The notes under the pieces: model-generated
What the model was told of the DNA's origin: nothing
The model's input: only the letters and a program-made list of their open reading frames with translations
The model's database searches: none
Assembly: GCA_002083525.1 (NCBI GenBank)
Contig: LWDM01000020.1
Span: 1 to 25,566 of the forward strand
Source: Proteobacteria bacterium SG_bin9
Lineage (GTDB): Bacteria > Pseudomonadota > Alphaproteobacteria > Rhizobiales > Xanthobacteraceae
Reading direction: 5' to 3'
Length of the DNA stretch: 25,566 nt
Part shown: positions 5,896 to 12,974 of the stretch, one piece after another
Position numbering within the stretch: the stretch's first letter is position 1
Layout of the letters: the number at the start of each line of letters is the position of its first letter
Program-made: the position numbers and the translations under genes

Positions 5896-8319
5896 ATGCC
5901 GGCGATCGAACGCGTCCTTCCCATCGTCTCTCACATGCCGGACTGGCTCCGCGACATGCTGGCACGGCGCTTCCGCGAACTGACCGGTCTCGGGCTGCTC
6001 TGCCTTGCAGGCGCGGCAGGTGCTGCGATGGTGACGTGGTCGGTGCAAGACCCGAGCTTGAGTCACGCGACCGCGGGCCGCATTCGCAACATCCTCGGCT
6101 ATCCCGGCGCAATCGGTGCCGATCTCGCCATGCAGATTCTTGGGCTCGGCGCGATCATGCTGATCCTGCCGATCGCCGTGTGGGGCTGGCGCATGCTGAC
6201 CCATCGCCCGTTCGATCGCGAGGCGCTGCGCCTCGCCTGCTGGATTCTCTGCGCGGTGATCGCGTCAGGCTTCGCCAGCTGCTTCATGCGCACGGCCTCA
6301 TGGCCGCTGCCGACCGGTCTTGGCGGCGTGGTTGGCGATGCGCTGGTGCGCACGCCGGCGGTCGCGTTCGGCCCGCCGGGCTTCATCTATCGCACCGTGC
6401 TTGGAATCATCTTCGGCGCGGCGATGGTATTCCTGCTGTTCTACGCCTGCGGTCTGTGGGCTAAGGCCAGCGAAGATGAAGAACCGGCCGTCATTGCCGA
6501 TGACGATGAAGACTTCGTGCCGGCGGAAGATCGCGGCTCGGTCTCGCTTGGCTGGCTGGTGCATGGCCTGATGAGTCTGAAGGCGCGCATCGGCCGCTTG
6601 TTCTCCTCCACCTACAGCGCACTCGTGTCGAGCAAGCCGACGATCCGCTCGAGCGGCGTCGAGCGGCGCGAACCGACCTTGAACCGTAAGGCGAGCCCTG
6701 CCCTCGCGCCGGAAATAGAAACGGACGAATACGAAGAGGAAGAAGAGGACGAGGAGGAAGAGGAGCCCGCGCCGAAGAAGCGCGCGGCGCCAAAGGCGCG
6801 CAAATCGTCGAGCAAGTTCGAACTGCCGCCGGTCAATGTGCTCGCGGCACCGAAGGCGGCCGACCGCAAGCAACTCAGCGCCTCCGAACTCGACGCCAAC
6901 TCGCGCATGCTGGAAGGCGTGCTGCAGGACTTCGGCGTGCGCGGGGAGATCACCAACGCGCATCCGGGTCCGGTCGTCACTCTGTACGAACTCGAACCCG
7001 CGCCGGGCATCAAGTCGTCGCGCGTCATCGGTCTTGCCGACGACATCGCGCGCTCGATGAGCGCCACCGCCGCGCGCGTCGCCGTCGTACCGGGCCGCAA
7101 CGCCATCGGCATCGAGCTGCCGAACGAGAATCGCGAGAAGGTTTATCTGCGCGAGCTGATCGCGGCGAAGGAAAACAACGAGAGCGTCGCCAAGCTGCCG
7201 CTCTGCCTCGGCAAGACCATCGGCGGTCAGCCGGTGATCGTCGACCTCGCGCGCATGCCGCACTTGCTGATCGCCGGCACCACCGGCTCCGGTAAGTCGG
7301 TCGCCATCAACACCATGATCCTCTCGCTCGTCTATCGGCTGCGGCCGGATCAGTGCCGCCTGATCATGGTCGATCCGAAGATGCTCGAACTCTCCGTCTA
7401 TGACGGCATCCCGCATTTGCTGACGCCGGTCGTCACCGATCCGAAGAAGGCCGTCGTCGCGCTGAAGTGGGCCGTGCGCGAGATGGAGCAGCGCTACAAG
7501 AACATGTCGAAGGTCGGCGTGCGCAACATCGATGGCTACAACGCGCGTCTCGCCGAAGCACGCGCCAAGGGCGAGGAGCTGACGCGTACCGTTCACACCG
7601 GCTTCGACAAGGAAACCGGCAAAGCGATCTACGAGGAAGAGAAGCTCGACCTCGAGCCGCTGCCCTACATCGTCATCATCGTCGACGAAATGGCCGACCT
7701 CATGATGGTCGCCGGCAAGGATATCGAAGGCACCGTGCAGCGTCTCGCCCAGATGGCGCGCGCCGCAGGCCTGCACGTGATCCTCGCAACGCAGCGCCCG
7801 TCGGTCGACGTCATCACCGGCACCATCAAGGCGAACTTCCCGACCCGCATCTCCTTCCAGGTGACGTCGAAGATCGACAGCCGCACCATTCTCGGCGAGA
7901 TGGGCGCCGAGCAGCTGCTCGGCCAGGGCGACATGCTCTATATGGCGGGCGGCGGTCGCATCAATCGTGTGCACGGCCCATTCGTGTCGGACGACGAAGT
8001 CGAGAAAATCGTTCGTCATCTCAAGACGCAAGGTCAGCCGGAATACCTCGAGGCCGTCACTGCCGAAGAAGAAGGCGGTGAGGATGGTGCCACCGGCATG
8101 GGCGGTGGCGGCGAGGCCAACGACCTGTTTTCTCAGGCCGTCGCCATCGTGAAGCGCGACCGCAAAGCTTCAACCAGCTATATTCAACGCAGGCTCCAGA
8201 TTGGTTATAACCGGGCCGCGTCGATCATGGAGCGGATGGAACAGGAAGGCATCGTCGGACAGGCCAATCACGCCGGCAAGCGCGAGATCCTGGTCGACGA
8301 GGAAGAAGGACGGTTCTGA
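5896..8319 (+). CDS. ftsK: DNA translocase FtsK
   Basis: Septum-located DNA pump that clears chromosomes from the division plane and activates XerCD at dif. The 807-residue protein has an N-terminal domain with four predicted membrane helices (about 31-50, 72-97, 112-130, 163-188) and a charged linker containing a near-uninterrupted Asp/Glu run (276-290) followed by Lys/Ala-rich sequence. The motor domain has Walker A GTTGSGKS at 461-468 and Walker B IVIIVDE ending at D597-E598. The C-terminal gamma winged helix (about 735-800, DLFSQAVAIVKRDRKASTSYIQRRLQIGYNRAA) reads the polar KOPS sequences. The linker is far shorter than in E. coli FtsK, which is usual in Alphaproteobacteria. The start follows the aminotransferase stop by 2 bp. 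A 16-bp tandem repeat covers the stop codon. Confidence 0.97.
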   Translation: MPAIERVLPIVSHMPDWLRDMLARRFRELTGLGLLCLAGAAGAAMVTWSVQDPSLSHATAGRIRNILGYPGAIGADLAMQILGLGAIMLILPIAVWGWRMLTHRPFDREALRLACWILCAVIASGFASCFMRTASWPLPTGLGGVVGDALVRTPAVAFGPPGFIYRTVLGIIFGAAMVFLLFYACGLWAKASEDEEPAVIADDDEDFVPAEDRGSVSLGWLVHGLMSLKARIGRLFSSTYSALVSSKPTIRSSGVERREPTLNRKASPALAPEIETDEYEEEEEDEEEEEPAPKKRAAPKARKSSSKFELPPVNVLAAPKAADRKQLSASELDANSRMLEGVLQDFGVRGEITNAHPGPVVTLYELEPAPGIKSSRVIGLADDIARSMSATAARVAVVPGRNAIGIELPNENREKVYLRELIAAKENNESVAKLPLCLGKTIGGQPVIVDLARMPHLLIAGTTGSGKSVAINTMILSLVYRLRPDQCRLIMVDPKMLELSVYDGIPHLLTPVVTDPKKAVVALKWAVREMEQRYKNMSKVGVRNIDGYNARLAEARAKGEELTRTVHTGFDKETGKAIYEEEKLDLEPLPYIVIIVDEMADLMMVAGKDIEGTVQRLAQMARAAGLHVILATQRPSVDVITGTIKANFPTRISFQVTSKIDSRTILGEMGAEQLLGQGDMLYMAGGGRINRVHGPFVSDDEVEKIVRHLKTQGQPEYLEAVTAEEEGGEDGATGMGGGGEANDLFSQAVAIVKRDRKASTSYIQRRLQIGYNRAASIMERMEQEGIVGQANHAGKREILVDEEEGRF

Positions 8320-8343
8320 GACATAAGGGTTCTGAGACATAAG
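8312..8343 (+). repeat. Perfect 16-bp tandem duplication across the ftsK stop
   Basis: GGTTCTGAGACATAAG occurs at 8312-8327 and again, directly abutting, at 8328-8343. The ftsK TGA lies in the first copy, so the duplication adds a second TGA-containing unit without altering the protein. It looks like a recent slippage event. Confidence 0.9.
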
Positions 8344-8419
8344 AATGCGTTCTCGGACAACTTGAATTTGTGATCGCGCGTGATGGTTTGACGGGATGCT
8401 AAGTCCCTAAATCGCCACA

Positions 8420-8441
8420 GCGCTGGCCTAACCGCCAGCGC
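8420..8441 (+). terminator. Hairpin between ftsK and lolA, possible weak terminator
   Basis: A perfect 8-bp stem GCGCTGGC / GCCAGCGC with a CTAACC loop is flanked by an outer CTAAG/CTTAG pair (8399-8403, 8444-8448). No T-tract follows, so it could be a weak terminator, an attenuator or an mRNA-stabilising structure. The ftsK-lolA gap (8320-8484) otherwise holds only the tandem duplication. Confidence 0.4.
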
Positions 8442-8484
8442 CCCTTAGACAGCAAGTGCCGGATTCTCCGGGTGGGACAAGACG

Positions 8485-9345
8485 TTGCAGGTTCGTAATA
8501 CGCACTCCACGAAGCCTTCGATCCGCATGACAGCCGCTGCCTGCGGTCTCGCGGCCGCGCTTGCAGTTGCGCTCGCCGCATCGCATGCGGCCGCGCAATC
8601 GGCGCCGACACAATCCACGCCGTCTCAGTCGACGCCGGTTCCCAAGCCCGCGCCGAAGGTGCGCGATGTCGCGCAGACCGCCCCCGCTGCTGCGAAGCAG
8701 GCTGCCCCGGCTGTCACCGGAACAACGAATCAGCCGCCGCCGAATCCGATCATTCCCGATCCGCGCAACCGGGCGCCGACCAACATCTTCGCCACGTTCG
8801 ACGCGAACCAGAAGGCGCAGGCGAGCAAGGTGAGCAATTACCTCTCGTCGCTGACGCTGCTCGCCGGCAACTTCGTGCAGGTCGGCCCGGACGGCAGCAA
8901 GACCAAGGGCGACTTCTACATGCAGAAGCCCGGCAAGGTTCGTTTCGAATACGACGCGCCATCGCCGATCGCCATCATCGCCGACGGCTCGGCGGTTGCG
9001 GTGCGTGATCGCAAACTTGCAACGCAGGATATCTATCCGCTGTCGCAGACGCCGCTGCGCTTCCTGTTGTCGGATCGCGTCGATCTGATGAAAGACACCA
9101 ACGTCATCAGCGTTACCCAGGACGAGTTGTTCATCACGATCACGATCGAAGAGAAGCAGGCGCTGATCGGCACCAGCCGGCTGATGCTGATGGTCGGCGT
9201 CAAGGACAACCAGCTGAAACAGTGGACAGTGACCGATCCGCAAGGATACGACACCACCGTTGCGGTCTATAATCTCGAGCAACCGAAGAAGCTCGATCCC
9301 GGACTGTTCAAGATCGACTTCACCAACTACTCGATCCCGAACTAG
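8485..9345 (+). CDS. lolA: LolA-type outer-membrane lipoprotein carrier with extended N-terminal linker
   Basis: Periplasmic chaperone family that accepts lipoproteins from LolCDE and carries them to the outer membrane. The LolA fold occupies about residues 110-286, with YLSSLTLLAGNFVQ, the GDFYMQKPGKVRFEY strand pair and PLRFLLSD. It is preceded by a secretion signal and a linker of some 65 residues rich in Pro, Ala, Gln and Thr, making the protein about 80 residues longer than E. coli LolA. The start is uncertain. The TTG at 8485 gives a positively charged n-region (residues 1-14) and has GGTGGGA 7 nt upstream. The first ATG at 8527 would leave a signal peptide with no positive charge and no ribosome-binding site, so I prefer TTG. 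LolB is not present nearby. Confidence 0.85.
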   Translation: MQVRNTHSTKPSIRMTAAACGLAAALAVALAASHAAAQSAPTQSTPSQSTPVPKPAPKVRDVAQTAPAAAKQAAPAVTGTTNQPPPNPIIPDPRNRAPTNIFATFDANQKAQASKVSNYLSSLTLLAGNFVQVGPDGSKTKGDFYMQKPGKVRFEYDAPSPIAIIADGSAVAVRDRKLATQDIYPLSQTPLRFLLSDRVDLMKDTNVISVTQDELFITITIEEKQALIGTSRLMLMVGVKDNQLKQWTVTDPQGYDTTVAVYNLEQPKKLDPGLFKIDFTNYSIPN

Positions 9346-9372
9346 CTCTCATGCAGAGGGCGCCCGGCCCTC

Positions 9373-10188
9373 ATGCAGCTCTCGATCACCACCTGGAATA
9401 TCAACTCGGTGCGTCTGCGCATCGACCTCGTCGCCAAGTTCATCAAGGCGACGCGACCGGACGTGCTCTGTCTGCAAGAGACGAAATGCCCGAACGACGC
9501 GTTCCCGCTGAAGCGGCTCAAGCGCCTCGGTTACGAACACGTCGCGATGAACGGGCAGAAGGGCTATCACGGCGTCGCCATCGTTTCGCGATTGCCGTTC
9601 GAGGAACATCACATCCGCAATTTCTGCGGTAAGGAGGACACGCGGCACATCGGCGTCACCTTCGGCGAGAAGGCCGGATTGAGTGATCCGCTGAAGCTGC
9701 ATAATTTCTACGTGCCCGCCGGCGGCGACATTCCCGATCCAGAGATCAATCCGAAGTTCGATCACAAGCTGTCGTTTCTCGACGAGATGACGAACTCGGA
9801 ATCGCTGCATCCGGGCGAGAAGGAGCGCTCGGTGCTCGTCGGCGATCTTAACGTCGCGCCGCACGAACACGACGTGTGGTCGCACAAGCAGCTGCTCAAC
9901 GTCGTCTCGCACACGCCGATCGAATGCGAGAAGCTACTCGGCATGAAGGCTGCCGGCCGCTGGATCGACGTCGCCCGCGCGCGCATTCCGGAGCCCGAAA
10001 AGATCTACACGTGGTGGAGTTATCGCGCCGCCGACTGGACGCTCGCCGATCGCGGCCGGCGGCTCGACCACATTTGGGTGTCGCAGGCACTCGGCGATCG
10101 CATCAGCGATTTCCAGATTTCGCGCACCGCACGTGGATGGGATCGTCCGTCAGATCATGTGCCGGTCACGGCCGTCATTGAAACTTAG
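9373..10188 (+). CDS. xth: Exonuclease III / AP endonuclease
   Basis: Exonuclease III family enzyme that cuts DNA 5' of abasic sites and removes 3' blocks in base-excision repair. The 271 residues match the family length. The metal and catalytic residues are visible: N9/N11 in TWNINSVR, E35 in LQETK, the GDLNVAP motif (D and N), the WWSYR segment and the C-terminal SDHVPV with the catalytic Asp-His pair. The ATG at 9373 is chosen because homologs begin MxxxITTWNINSVR; the ATG at 9351 is out of frame. The gene follows lolA by 27 bp. Its TAG stop overlaps the stop of the convergent cyclic-nucleotide-binding gene by 4 bp, so there is no room for a separate terminator. Confidence 0.96.
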   Translation: MQLSITTWNINSVRLRIDLVAKFIKATRPDVLCLQETKCPNDAFPLKRLKRLGYEHVAMNGQKGYHGVAIVSRLPFEEHHIRNFCGKEDTRHIGVTFGEKAGLSDPLKLHNFYVPAGGDIPDPEINPKFDHKLSFLDEMTNSESLHPGEKERSVLVGDLNVAPHEHDVWSHKQLLNVVSHTPIECEKLLGMKAAGRWIDVARARIPEPEKIYTWWSYRAADWTLADRGRRLDHIWVSQALGDRISDFQISRTARGWDRPSDHVPVTAVIET

Positions 10189-10631
10189 ACAAGCTTCGCG
10201 CTGACGACGACGATATCGCTCGCAGCCTGGCTGGTGCGGCTCGCGATCTCGTCGCGCAAACGCCGCGCCGCCGCTGGATCGCTTTCCAGCACGCGCAGAA
10301 AAAGCTGGCGGTGAATGCGGATCACCGAAGAGAACTCGAGCGAGACCGCAGTTGCCGGCCGCTGCATCGGCACGATCAGCGCCAGCTCGCCGATCAGTGC
10401 GCCAAGTCCGGCAACAAGTTCATGGCTGGAGCCGTCGACGAACGACACGCGGAACGCGCCACGCGACACGATGTAGCCGCAGTCGGCATCCTCGCCAGCG
10501 CGAAACAGCATGTCGCCACGGGAAAAGTCGCGCTGCTCCGAGCTGATGGCGAGCACACGCAACGCTTCGCGGCCCAGAAGCTGGAACGTCGGACAACGCT
10601 CCAGCAATGCGATGTCGGATTCGATCGACAT
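10185..10631 (-). CDS. Stand-alone cyclic-nucleotide-binding-domain protein (Crp-like fold, no HTH)
   Basis: Residues 10-130 form a Crp/cNMP-binding beta-roll: the phosphate-binding-cassette-like segment LGALIGELALIVPMQRPATAVS and the preceding GDMLFRAGEDADCGYIVSRGAFRV are typical. With 148 residues it ends just after the C-helix and has no helix-turn-helix, so it is not a Crp/Fnr transcription factor itself. The ATG at 10631 (MSIESDIALLERCP) is preferred; a GTG at 10673 is possible. Neither has a strong ribosome-binding site. It lies 74 bp downstream of the response-regulator gene on the same strand, which suggests co-transcription. Its ligand (cAMP, cGMP or none) cannot be told from sequence. 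Such small proteins may act through partner proteins. Confidence 0.8.
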   Translation of the reverse strand: MSIESDIALLERCPTFQLLGREALRVLAISSEQRDFSRGDMLFRAGEDADCGYIVSRGAFRVSFVDGSSHELVAGLGALIGELALIVPMQRPATAVSLEFSSVIRIHRQLFLRVLESDPAAARRLRDEIASRTSQAASDIVVVSAKLV

Positions 10632-10705
10632 AAATGAAAGGTGCCGCAGTCCTTTTGATTCAGCCGGACACACCGCCCCGCGCGGTGCGAACGGACCGAA
10701 TCATA

Positions 10706-11392
10706 TCATGGCACCAGCTTGTAGCCACCCGTTTCGGTCACGAGGATTTCCGGGTTGGCCGCATCTTTCTCGATCTTCTGGCGGAGCCGGTAGATGTGCG
10801 TTTCGAGCGTGTGGGTGGTCACGCCTGAGTTGTAGCCCCACACTTCCTGCAGCAGCGTCTCGCGCGACACGGGCATCTGGCCGGCGCGATAAAGGAACCG
10901 GAGAATCGCAGTTTCCTTTTCCGTCAGGCGCACTTTCTTGGCGTTGGCGCCAGTCAGCATCTTTGAGCCAGGCCGGAAGCTGTAAGGGCCGACCGAGAAC
11001 ACCGCGTCCTCGCTCGCTTCGTGCTGACGCAGCTGCGCGCGAATACGCGCCAGCAGCACCGCGAAGCGGAACGGCTTCGCCACATAATCGTTGGCGCCCG
11101 ATTCGAGACCGAGGATCGTGTCGGAATCGGTATCATGCCCGGTGAGCATGATGATCGGCGCCTTGAAGCCGCCCTTGCGCAGGCTGCGCACCACTTCGCG
11201 TCCGTCGGTGTCGGGCAGACCGACATCCATCAGCACGAGATCGGGCGATTGCGCTTTTGCAGCCGTAGCTCCCTTGGCGCCGGTGTCGACCGCCGACGCT
11301 TCGAACTCTTCGTGGAGAGAAAGCTGTTCGACCAACGCGTCCCGCAGATCAGTATCGTCGTCGACAATGAGGATCTTGCGGGCATTGGCCAT
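10706..11392 (-). CDS. cenR: OmpR-family response regulator, CenR-like
   Basis: Two-component response regulator of 228 residues. The receiver domain (1-120) has acidic residues D11-D13, phosphoacceptor D56 in LVLMDVGLPD, T83 in MLTGHD and K105 in AKPF. The OmpR/PhoB winged helix (130-228) contains RLTEKETAILRFLYRAG and the recognition helix THTLETHIYRLRQKIE. This recognition-helix wording and the opening KILIVDDDTDLRDALVEQLSLHEEF resemble CenR, the essential cell-envelope regulator of Caulobacter and other Alphaproteobacteria. That identity rests on recalled similarity, with roughly 65 percent confidence. No histidine kinase gene is adjacent, as expected for an orphan. The start is supported by AAGGAC 9-10 nt upstream of the ATG. 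It is divergent from the L,D-transpeptidase-fold gene, a possible envelope-related target. Confidence 0.92.
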   Translation of the reverse strand: MANARKILIVDDDTDLRDALVEQLSLHEEFEASAVDTGAKGATAAKAQSPDLVLMDVGLPDTDGREVVRSLRKGGFKAPIIMLTGHDTDSDTILGLESGANDYVAKPFRFAVLLARIRAQLRQHEASEDAVFSVGPYSFRPGSKMLTGANAKKVRLTEKETAILRFLYRAGQMPVSRETLLQEVWGYNSGVTTHTLETHIYRLRQKIEKDAANPEILVTETGGYKLVP

Positions 11393-11404
11393 AACGTTCT
11401 GTCC

Positions 11405-11417
11405 TTCGAACTTCGAA
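11405..11417. promoter_or_regulatory. Direct repeat of palindromic TTCGAA in the regulator leader
   Basis: TTCGAA occurs twice separated by one base, 13-25 bp upstream of the response-regulator ATG. Each half is itself palindromic. The position in the leader or promoter could suit autoregulation, but no consensus is known to me. Confidence 0.25.
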
Positions 11418-11557
11418 ATACGAATGATGCGGAGCTAAGCATCCCTCCTCACCTTTACGAGAGGAAGCGGCTTACTGTTGCAACCGGTCAATGGATTCGC
11501 CGATCAAGCCTAACCGAACCGCGGTGACGCATAAATCGCCGAAAAGGGAACCCGCAG

Positions 11558-12133
11558 ATGGGCACGGGAAAGCTCGCCTTTCCAGATACTTACCCTACAA
11601 GCCCGCGTGATCGCGCATTACAAATGATCCATGTTCGCCGGGCCGCCGGCGACCGCAGGCGCGGCTGGCTGACATTTGGCGGCCAGACCATCCCTGTGGC
11701 GCTGGGTCGCGGCGGCATTCTCGCGAACAAGCGCGAGGGCGATGGCGGGACGCCGCTTGGGACCTTTCGCCCGCTTCGCCTGTGGTGGCGTGCCGATCGT
11801 TATACCCGGCCGACTACCAAATTACCGACGCGTGTCATTCAGCCCGACGATGGCTGGTGCGAGGACGCCGCCGACCGCGCCTATAACAAAGCCGTCAAGC
11901 TAAAGCCCGCAAGCACCGCCGACCGGCTGACCCGCGAGGATCATCTCTACGATTTCATCATCGAGATCGATCACAACACGCGGCCGCGCATTGCCGGGCG
12001 TGGCAGCGCCGTGTTTCTTCATCTCGCCCGGCCGGGCTTCACGCCGACAGCAGGCTGCGTGGCGATGACGAAGGCAAACATGCTGCGGTTGCTGGCGCGG
12101 ATCGATCGCAACACGCGCATTGTCATTGGGTGA
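11558..12133 (+). CDS. L,D-transpeptidase catalytic-domain (YkuD-fold) protein
   Basis: Protein of 191 residues made almost entirely of a YkuD/ErfK-type domain, the cysteine-dependent fold that forms 3-3 peptidoglycan cross-links or attaches proteins to peptidoglycan. The catalytic signature is HLARPGFTPTAGCVAM, with His, then TAGC in place of the usual SxGC, giving the nucleophilic cysteine. Upstream are the substrate-loop pieces GDGGTPLGTFRP and EIDHNTRP. I see no signal peptide or LysM domain, although L,D-transpeptidases act in the periplasm, so export is unexplained. The ATG at 11558 has AAGGGA about 9 nt upstream; an internal ATG at 11624 has none. It is divergent from the CenR-like regulator and ends 9 bp from the convergent yggS gene. 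Confidence 0.88.
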   Translation: MGTGKLAFPDTYPTSPRDRALQMIHVRRAAGDRRRGWLTFGGQTIPVALGRGGILANKREGDGGTPLGTFRPLRLWWRADRYTRPTTKLPTRVIQPDDGWCEDAADRAYNKAVKLKPASTADRLTREDHLYDFIIEIDHNTRPRIAGRGSAVFLHLARPGFTPTAGCVAMTKANMLRLLARIDRNTRIVIG

Positions 12134-12142
12134 TCTTCTCCC

Positions 12143-12835
12143 TCACCCGCGCGCGCCGAAGATTGCCGAACCGACGCGCACATGCGTCGCGCCGAACTGA
12201 ATCGCAATCGCGAAATCCGCGCTCATCCCCATCGACAACAGTTTCAATCCATTGCGTGCCGCAATCTTGGCAGTGAGCGCAAAGTGCGGCGCCGGCGGAT
12301 CATCCACCGGCGGAATGCACATCAGGCCCGCGATCTTGAGACCATAGGTGGCGCTGCATTGCCTGATGAAGTCGTCCGCGTCCGCAGGTGCAATCCCGGC
12401 CTTCTGCGGTTCTTCACCGGTGTTCAACTGCACGAACAGAAGCGGCTGACGCGCTTGCCTTGCGATCTCTTTGCTCAGGGCTTCGCAGATGCTCGGCCGA
12501 TCGACCGAATGGATGGCGTCGAACAGCGCCACCGCTTCTTTCGCCTTGTTCGATTGCAGCGGCCCGATCAGGTGCAAGGTCAAGTTCGGATGCGCCTGCA
12601 CCAGCGGCGGCCATTTACTTTTTGCTTCCTGCACGCGGTTTTCGCCGAACTGCAGCTGGCCGGCGGCAATCACCGGCTCGATCGCCGGCGCCTCATAGGT
12701 CTTCGACACCGCGATCAGCGAAACCGAACTCCGATCACGCTTGGCGTCCGCGCAGGCGTGCGCGATTTCCGCTTCGACGTCCGCGAGCCGGTTTGGTGAA
12801 GAAAGAGTTACATCAGTACCCGCAGAAGCGTTCAT
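12143..12835 (-). CDS. yggS: PLP homeostasis protein YggS/PROSC family
   Basis: Single-domain alanine-racemase-fold protein without known catalysis that binds pyridoxal phosphate and maintains its pools. The 230 residues match the family. The PLP lysine is K45 in LIAVSKTY. Further signatures are FGENRVQEAKSKW, HLIGPLQSNKAK, the LNTGEEPQKAG segment and the C-terminal SMGMSADFAIAIQFGATHVRVGSAIFG, which binds the phosphate. It is convergent with the L,D-transpeptidase gene (9 bp apart) and divergent from the diguanylate cyclase across a 139-bp AT-rich gap, which must hold both promoters. Confidence 0.96.
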   Translation of the reverse strand: MNASAGTDVTLSSPNRLADVEAEIAHACADAKRDRSSVSLIAVSKTYEAPAIEPVIAAGQLQFGENRVQEAKSKWPPLVQAHPNLTLHLIGPLQSNKAKEAVALFDAIHSVDRPSICEALSKEIARQARQPLLFVQLNTGEEPQKAGIAPADADDFIRQCSATYGLKIAGLMCIPPVDDPPAPHFALTAKIAARNGLKLLSMGMSADFAIAIQFGATHVRVGSAIFGARG

Positions 12836-12974
12836 CGGCGTCTAAGCCATTTCGTTAATGTCGTTATTTCAGCCAATTGTAACCCAGACTCCGCAATCGC
12901 TGCAATTTTAGCAAAACGCAGAAAGAGTTTTTGAAGGCTTTGACCTAGGTTCCGTCGCGGGGCGTGGGAAAATT

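Noticed and set aside
6298..8031. 577-codon open frame antisense to ftsK
   Set aside because: Same mirror effect; low-complexity Arg/Asp/His protein with no family features.
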